In this document: piece by piece, positions 4,676-8,375 of the stretch
How positions within the stretch are numbered: the stretch's first letter is position 1
Layout: the number at the start of each line of letters is the position of its first letter
Assembly: GCA_002497905.1 (NCBI GenBank)
Contig: DAFJ01000001.1
Location: 1-8,375, forward strand
Length of the DNA: 8,375 nucleotides
Direction of reading: 5' to 3'
From: Euryarchaeota archaeon UBA251
GTDB taxonomy: Archaea; Thermoplasmatota; Poseidoniia; Poseidoniales; Thalassarchaeaceae
Position numbers and translations under genes: made by a program
Notes under the pieces: model-generated
What the model was told of the DNA's origin: nothing
Database searches by the model: none
The model's input: only the letters and a program-made list of their open reading frames with translations

Positions 4676-7564
4676 TCAATCGGTCGCACCGCTGTTGTCC
4701 CTTGAACCAAGCAATATTATCATCGCTTCGACAGTATCCTTGGCCACATCACGGAAAATTTCGATTACAGTTGTAACACGTTCAAAACCACTACCTGCAA
4801 CCCACATTCCGTTCAAAATCACAATGAAGACACTTGCTTCATGCAGAAGAACTCCTGCTGCTATACTAATTTCAACACCACTCAAAACCAGAGCAACAAG
4901 GGTAGTGGTTAGAGCTAAACTAATGCCGATGTTCAAGCGAACGATTCGTCGAGCAGAACGGGCTAATCGGGTGAGAGAGAGGACGGCGCGAGGGTCCTCT
5001 CCTGGAATCAGAACATCAGCAGCCTCAAGGTTTACTTGATCCCCTGAACCAACCGCAATACCGACATCAGCGACTGCAAGAGCCCCAGCATCATTGAATC
5101 CGTCACCCGCCATGAGCGTCTGTCGAGCAACCGATCGTTTCTGAACGAAGGACGCTTTTTGCTCAGGGGTAACATTACCGGTACAATTTTTCGCATCGAT
5201 ACCAAGACTGCGTCCAAACACCTCAACAGCTGACTGCTCATCCCCTGAAAGAATCTCGACTGAGATTCCAGCACGCTTCAATGAGGTGACTAATTCCTGA
5301 GCACCTTCTCGAGGGTCGTCATGAACAAAACGAAACATCGCTATGGCCTTCCCCGATTCCGCAAGAATGGAGATGCCATGGCCATCTTTTGCTGCATCCG
5401 AAATTGCTTGATCAAAATCCGATGAAATACCTACACCTTGAGATTGAAGCCAATCTGCCCTTCCAATAAGCACTTTCTTGTTACGTAATAATCCAGATAC
5501 TCCTGCATCCCCATCCTTCAGTGATTTTACTGACATTGGACTATCTCCATCAGAGAGTGAAGAGAGAATTACCTCCGCATAAGGATGATTGGAACGTTTC
5601 TCTAGACCGGCAGCGAGGCGTAAAGACCGATCAACTTCCGACCCTTTGGCTGTGACAATAGAATGGAGACGTGGGCGGCCTGAGGTGAGAGTTCCCGTCT
5701 TATCAAGCAAGGCGAGATTAACTCGCGCCGCTTTCTCAAGAACATCTCCTCCCCGCGCGACAATTCCTTGAGAGGACGCATGTGAGAGAGCAGCAGCATG
5801 CGGAATAGGTGAAGCAAGTAAGAGAGCACAAGGACAGGATACAACCCATAGAAGAAGAGTGGTTAGAATGGTCTGCTCAGTTATTCCATACGCGAGCCAA
5901 GCGATAACTGGTGCACCAAATAGCACCAATGGAACCCACCAATTTGTGAATTTCTCTATTGTCGTCTGAATAGAAGGGGGGTTATCCCTGAATTTTCGAA
6001 CCATATCAATCAGGCCAGCAAGATGGGTCTCATCCTCTAAAGCAAGCGTCTCAATTACAATTGGGCCGCGTGTGAGAGTCAAACCCGCTTCGACAGAAGC
6101 GCCCATAGTCACTCCCACTGGAAGGGATTCTCCGGTGAGTGGCGCTCGATCGATATAGCCGGATCCTTCCACGATACGACCATCGACAGGGATGGTCTCA
6201 CCACTCCGCACCTCCACACGATCTCCCAATTGGAGGGTAGCGACAGGAACCATGTCCGATGTTGTATGAGGATGATAATCAGTGGCGAAAGAGGTCACAG
6301 GCTGAAGTGCCATCAATCGATTACCGACTGGTTCAGATTGAACGGAAAAGGCAGAAAAAGTGGTTTTGTTATTCTCACCGACTATTCTAGCTTCATTCGG
6401 TAGGCGATCAAGACCACCTTGCATCGCTTCTCTTGCTTTGACAATAGCTCGCTCTTCAAGATGTGAGGCGAATGCAACCAAGCCCACAACCAACAATGCT
6501 TCCACATATTCTTGGAGAATAAGTGCGCCAACAACCGCAGCTGTTGTTAGAACCTGGAATGCAAGAATACGGTTCAGTATACTATTGAACGCCTCAGACA
6601 TCATCGACCAGCCTACAATGAATACTGACACAAAGGCAACTACTTCAGCGGTAGTTGCCATATTACGGGACTCTAGTAATATGATGACCGCTAGTATCGG
6701 TATTGTCGCGAGGGCCCCAAGCAAACGCCATTGATCCGGACGAAGTGAACGATTCGAACTTATCGTAAGCACAGGTTCGACACCGATAATATCTCGAAGA
6801 CCAGTCACGAAATCATCTGGTGTCGAAATAGGGTCTACTCGTTTAATTTCGATTCGCCCTTCGACCATCTGAAGATCAAGTACACCCGGAACTTGCAGAA
6901 TTTCTCGGCGTAGGGTTCTACGATCAATCGTTCGGGCATTCTCAACCATTCGTGGAGTAACTCCTTGAATCACCTCCCACGGTTGATTCGGAGCAAATCC
7001 AATACTATTCAGAACCCGTGCAAGACGGGCGGAATTAGTCTTAGATTGATCGATTTTCACACGAATATTACCCTCCATAACAGAAACATCACATGATTCT
7101 ACACCATCAATCCGAGAAACAGCGCGTGTTGCTTTAGTCGCACAATCTGGACAATCCATCCCCAATAGGTCCCACTCATAGCGTTGGATTTCTGAAGCAA
7201 CCATCACAATGGAGTCGCTGTTAGCCTTGACTTCACGGATTGCTTCAGCACGTTCGATATTTTTCGTTCTCTCCTGACGGAAATTACTCGCTTTTGATCG
7301 AGCCGCACCACTTATTGAACCTGCAAAAAGTGTGACTGAAGTGAAAGCACGACTGATATTCGCTATTACACCTTGGAACATTTCCTTCAGGTTCATCCCA
7401 GAAGAATGAACGATTTCTGCTTCAAGAACAGTGGAATCAGAGGATATAACCATGGCATCATGGACTACAGAATCGATTTCTTCATCCAAGAAGAGGTCCT
7501 CCGACTCCTCAACCATGAATGTATGAGTGAACTGCTCCCTTTCAACATCTCCACCACGGTTCAT
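4676..7564 (-). CDS. P1B-type heavy-metal-translocating ATPase
   Basis: This 962-residue membrane pump uses ATP to move a soft or transition metal ion out of the cytoplasm. An unusual acidic extension (1-128) is followed by a heavy-metal-associated domain with the metal-binding MDCPDC (136-141), then a second HMA-like stretch (about 200-266) with no Cys pair. Eight membrane segments fit the P1B plan: about 281-298, 303-326, 333-350, 353-371, 542-560, 565-587, 874-896 and 899-922. Catalytic motifs are intact: TGES (477-480, actuator), CPC (577-579, membrane metal site), DKTGTLT with phosphorylated Asp621, the P1B signature HP (660-661) in the nucleotide domain, and GDGFND (820-825). Membrane segment 8 has HE (908-909) before ASVFIVILN. 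CPC with HE matches neither the classical Cu (YN/MxxSS) nor the ZntA-type pattern, so the metal is left open. The actuator domain carries an insertion at about 395-438. ATG 7564 is used; no Shine-Dalgarno site precedes it, so a leaderless transcript is possible. Confidence 0.95.
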   Translation of the reverse strand: MNRGGDVEREQFTHTFMVEESEDLFLDEEIDSVVHDAMVISSDSTVLEAEIVHSSGMNLKEMFQGVIANISRAFTSVTLFAGSISGAARSKASNFRQERTKNIERAEAIREVKANSDSIVMVASEIQRYEWDLLGMDCPDCATKATRAVSRIDGVESCDVSVMEGNIRVKIDQSKTNSARLARVLNSIGFAPNQPWEVIQGVTPRMVENARTIDRRTLRREILQVPGVLDLQMVEGRIEIKRVDPISTPDDFVTGLRDIIGVEPVLTISSNRSLRPDQWRLLGALATIPILAVIILLESRNMATTAEVVAFVSVFIVGWSMMSEAFNSILNRILAFQVLTTAAVVGALILQEYVEALLVVGLVAFASHLEERAIVKAREAMQGGLDRLPNEARIVGENNKTTFSAFSVQSEPVGNRLMALQPVTSFATDYHPHTTSDMVPVATLQLGDRVEVRSGETIPVDGRIVEGSGYIDRAPLTGESLPVGVTMGASVEAGLTLTRGPIVIETLALEDETHLAGLIDMVRKFRDNPPSIQTTIEKFTNWWVPLVLFGAPVIAWLAYGITEQTILTTLLLWVVSCPCALLLASPIPHAAALSHASSQGIVARGGDVLEKAARVNLALLDKTGTLTSGRPRLHSIVTAKGSEVDRSLRLAAGLEKRSNHPYAEVILSSLSDGDSPMSVKSLKDGDAGVSGLLRNKKVLIGRADWLQSQGVGISSDFDQAISDAAKDGHGISILAESGKAIAMFRFVHDDPREGAQELVTSLKRAGISVEILSGDEQSAVEVFGRSLGIDAKNCTGNVTPEQKASFVQKRSVARQTLMAGDGFNDAGALAVADVGIAVGSGDQVNLEAADVLIPGEDPRAVLSLTRLARSARRIVRLNIGISLALTTTLVALVLSGVEISIAAGVLLHEASVFIVILNGMWVAGSGFERVTTVIEIFRDVAKDTVEAMIILLGSRDNSGATD

Positions 7565-7585
7565 TGAAATCGGTTTGGAGATTAT

Positions 7586-7592
7586 GGAGGTG
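7586..7592 (+). promoter_or_regulatory. Shine-Dalgarno site of the phosphatase gene
   Basis: GGAGGTG is complementary to the anti-Shine-Dalgarno end of 16S rRNA. It sits immediately before ATG 7594, with only 3 nt between GGAGG and the ATG. The spacing is short for ATG 7594 and long for ATG 7609 (18 nt), but 7594 is the better fit. A leadered message implies that the promoter lies inside the first codons of the divergent ATPase gene. Confidence 0.6.
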
Positions 7593-7593
7593 T

Positions 7594-8337
7594 ATGGGCG
7601 CGCCAGAGATGCCTCTGACCAATGGCCGTCGGCCGGCGATGCTTATCTGTGACATCGACGGCACGCTTACTGACGAGCACTATGGTATCCACCCTGGACT
7701 TCCAGAGGCCTTTCGACGTCTCGAAGCAGTCGGAGTGCCGGTCGCTCTAGCGACTGGGAATGTTCGACCTGTAGCTTGGGCACTCTCTCGACATCTTGGC
7801 CTAACAGGTCCTCTAATCTGTGAGAACGGAGGAGTCGTATGGGACTGGAGAAGGGGGGCTGATGTATTCCATCTTGCAGATGGAACTCGGGCACGCATGG
7901 CGTGTGAGTGGTTAGCAACAAAAATTCAAGGTCTTGATCCAATAGGGATTTCATCTAATGCTTGGCGTGAATCTGAATGGTGCCTCTATACCCGTGAGGA
8001 TAACGAGGCGATTGAGAAGGAGCTCGCTCTTTCGGAATGGAATGATCTCGAAGTTGTACGCACTGGATTCGCAATTCATGTCAATGAACCAGGCATGAAC
8101 AAGGGTGCAGGGATACGTCATGCCCTTAGCCCACTCGGAATCGACCCTGTGGACTGCATAGGTGTCGGTGACTCTCCCAACGACCTGCCAATGTTTGCAA
8201 CTGTGGGTTGGTCTGTCGCTGTAGGTTCTGCATTCCCTGAAGTAAAGGCGGCTGCAAGTGCCGTAGCAAGCGACGAACTCATCGGAGGTCATGCGGTGAT
8301 GGCACTGATTGATGAAATTCTATCTCTTCCGGAGTGA
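7594..8337 (+). CDS. HAD-superfamily phosphatase, archaeal phosphoglycolate phosphatase type
   Basis: The 247-residue product is a cytoplasmic, Mg-dependent HAD hydrolase. Motif I is DIDGTLTD (20-27), with nucleophile Asp20 and acid/base Asp22; motif II is ATGN (53-56) with Thr54; the motif III lysine is Lys170 in NKGAGI; motif IV is GDSPND (192-197) with Asp193 and Asp197. The segment between motifs II and III, about 110 residues, is a Cof/C2-type cap. FAIHVNEPGMNKG matches the arrangement in archaeal phosphoglycolate phosphatases (Thermoplasma TA0175-like), which remove 2-phosphoglycolate, and in the related sucrose-phosphatase/MPGP group. The substrate is therefore family inference, and a sugar-phosphate substrate is the main alternative. 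Start choices are TTG 7564, ATG 7594, ATG 7609 and ATG 7639. I use 7594 because GGAGGTG precedes it; ATG 7639 would begin just before motif I, as in some relatives. It is divergent from the ATPase and 4 bp upstream of the next gene, with which it is probably an operon. Confidence 0.9.
   Translation: MGAPEMPLTNGRRPAMLICDIDGTLTDEHYGIHPGLPEAFRRLEAVGVPVALATGNVRPVAWALSRHLGLTGPLICENGGVVWDWRRGADVFHLADGTRARMACEWLATKIQGLDPIGISSNAWRESEWCLYTREDNEAIEKELALSEWNDLEVVRTGFAIHVNEPGMNKGAGIRHALSPLGIDPVDCIGVGDSPNDLPMFATVGWSVAVGSAFPEVKAAASAVASDELIGGHAVMALIDEILSLPE
8331..8334 (+). promoter_or_regulatory. Shine-Dalgarno site for the gene starting at 8342
   Basis: GGAG lies 7 nt before ATG 8342, overlapping the last codons of the phosphatase. 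This spacing is close to ideal and supports a translationally linked downstream gene. Confidence 0.5.
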
Positions 8338-8341
8338 GACC

Positions 8342-8375
8342 ATGCGGACTGATCATCTCCCGTTTCCGATGCCTG
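8342..8375 (+). CDS. Start of a downstream gene (only 11 codons in the window)
   Basis: ATG 8342 begins 4 bp after the phosphatase stop and reads MRTDHLPFPMP to the window edge. The GGAG at 8331 has good spacing, and the tight junction is typical of an archaeal operon. The fragment is too short to recognise a family, and no function is proposed. Confidence 0.5.
   Translation, partial: MRTDHLPFPMP

Noticed and set aside
7564..7593. TTG start extending the phosphatase by ten residues
   Set aside because: It would overlap the ATPase start codon and has no Shine-Dalgarno site, whereas GGAGGTG lies just before ATG 7594.

Overview
The window looks like a piece of a free-living planktonic archaeal genome, most plausibly a Marine Group II euryarchaeote (Candidatus Poseidoniales, Thermoplasmatota). 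The reasons are an archaeal-type phosphoglycolate phosphatase, Shine-Dalgarno sites such as GGAGGTG, AT-rich TATA-like upstream elements, very tight gene packing, and a secreted beta-propeller protein with thrombospondin-3-like aspartate-rich repeats of the kind common in that group. This placement is inferred from gene content. No rRNA or other marker gene is present to prove it.

Four genes run leftward on the minus strand. From 7564 to 4676 is a 962-residue P1B-type heavy-metal ATPase. It is followed after a short gap by a 137-residue protein made of three CxxC/CxxC zinc ribbons (4639 to 4226). After a 108-bp gap that could hold a promoter comes an 846-residue protein with about 540 residues of highly charged helix and a Pro/Ala/Gly-rich and acidic tail (4117 to 1577). 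After 52-53 bp, an exported protein begins at 1523 and runs off the left edge. It has a signal peptide, a propeller-like domain and at least seven Ca-binding-type DxDxDG repeats. It has no stop codon in the window, so it is easy to miss, but it occupies the whole first 1.5 kb.

Two genes run rightward. A HAD-family phosphoglycolate phosphatase-like gene (7594 to 8337) starts 29 bp from the ATPase start in a divergent arrangement. Just after it is the start of a probable second gene (8342 onward, 11 codons visible), preceded by a good GGAG site.

The ATPase and phosphatase functions are clear at family level. The metal carried by the ATPase is uncertain, because its membrane signatures are mixed. 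The zinc-ribbon, long-helix and secreted repeat proteins have no assignable function. Their clustering behind a metal pump suggests, but does not prove, a link to metal handling or the cell envelope. There is no gene-free stretch over 300 bases, and I saw no RNA genes, mobile elements or CRISPR arrays.
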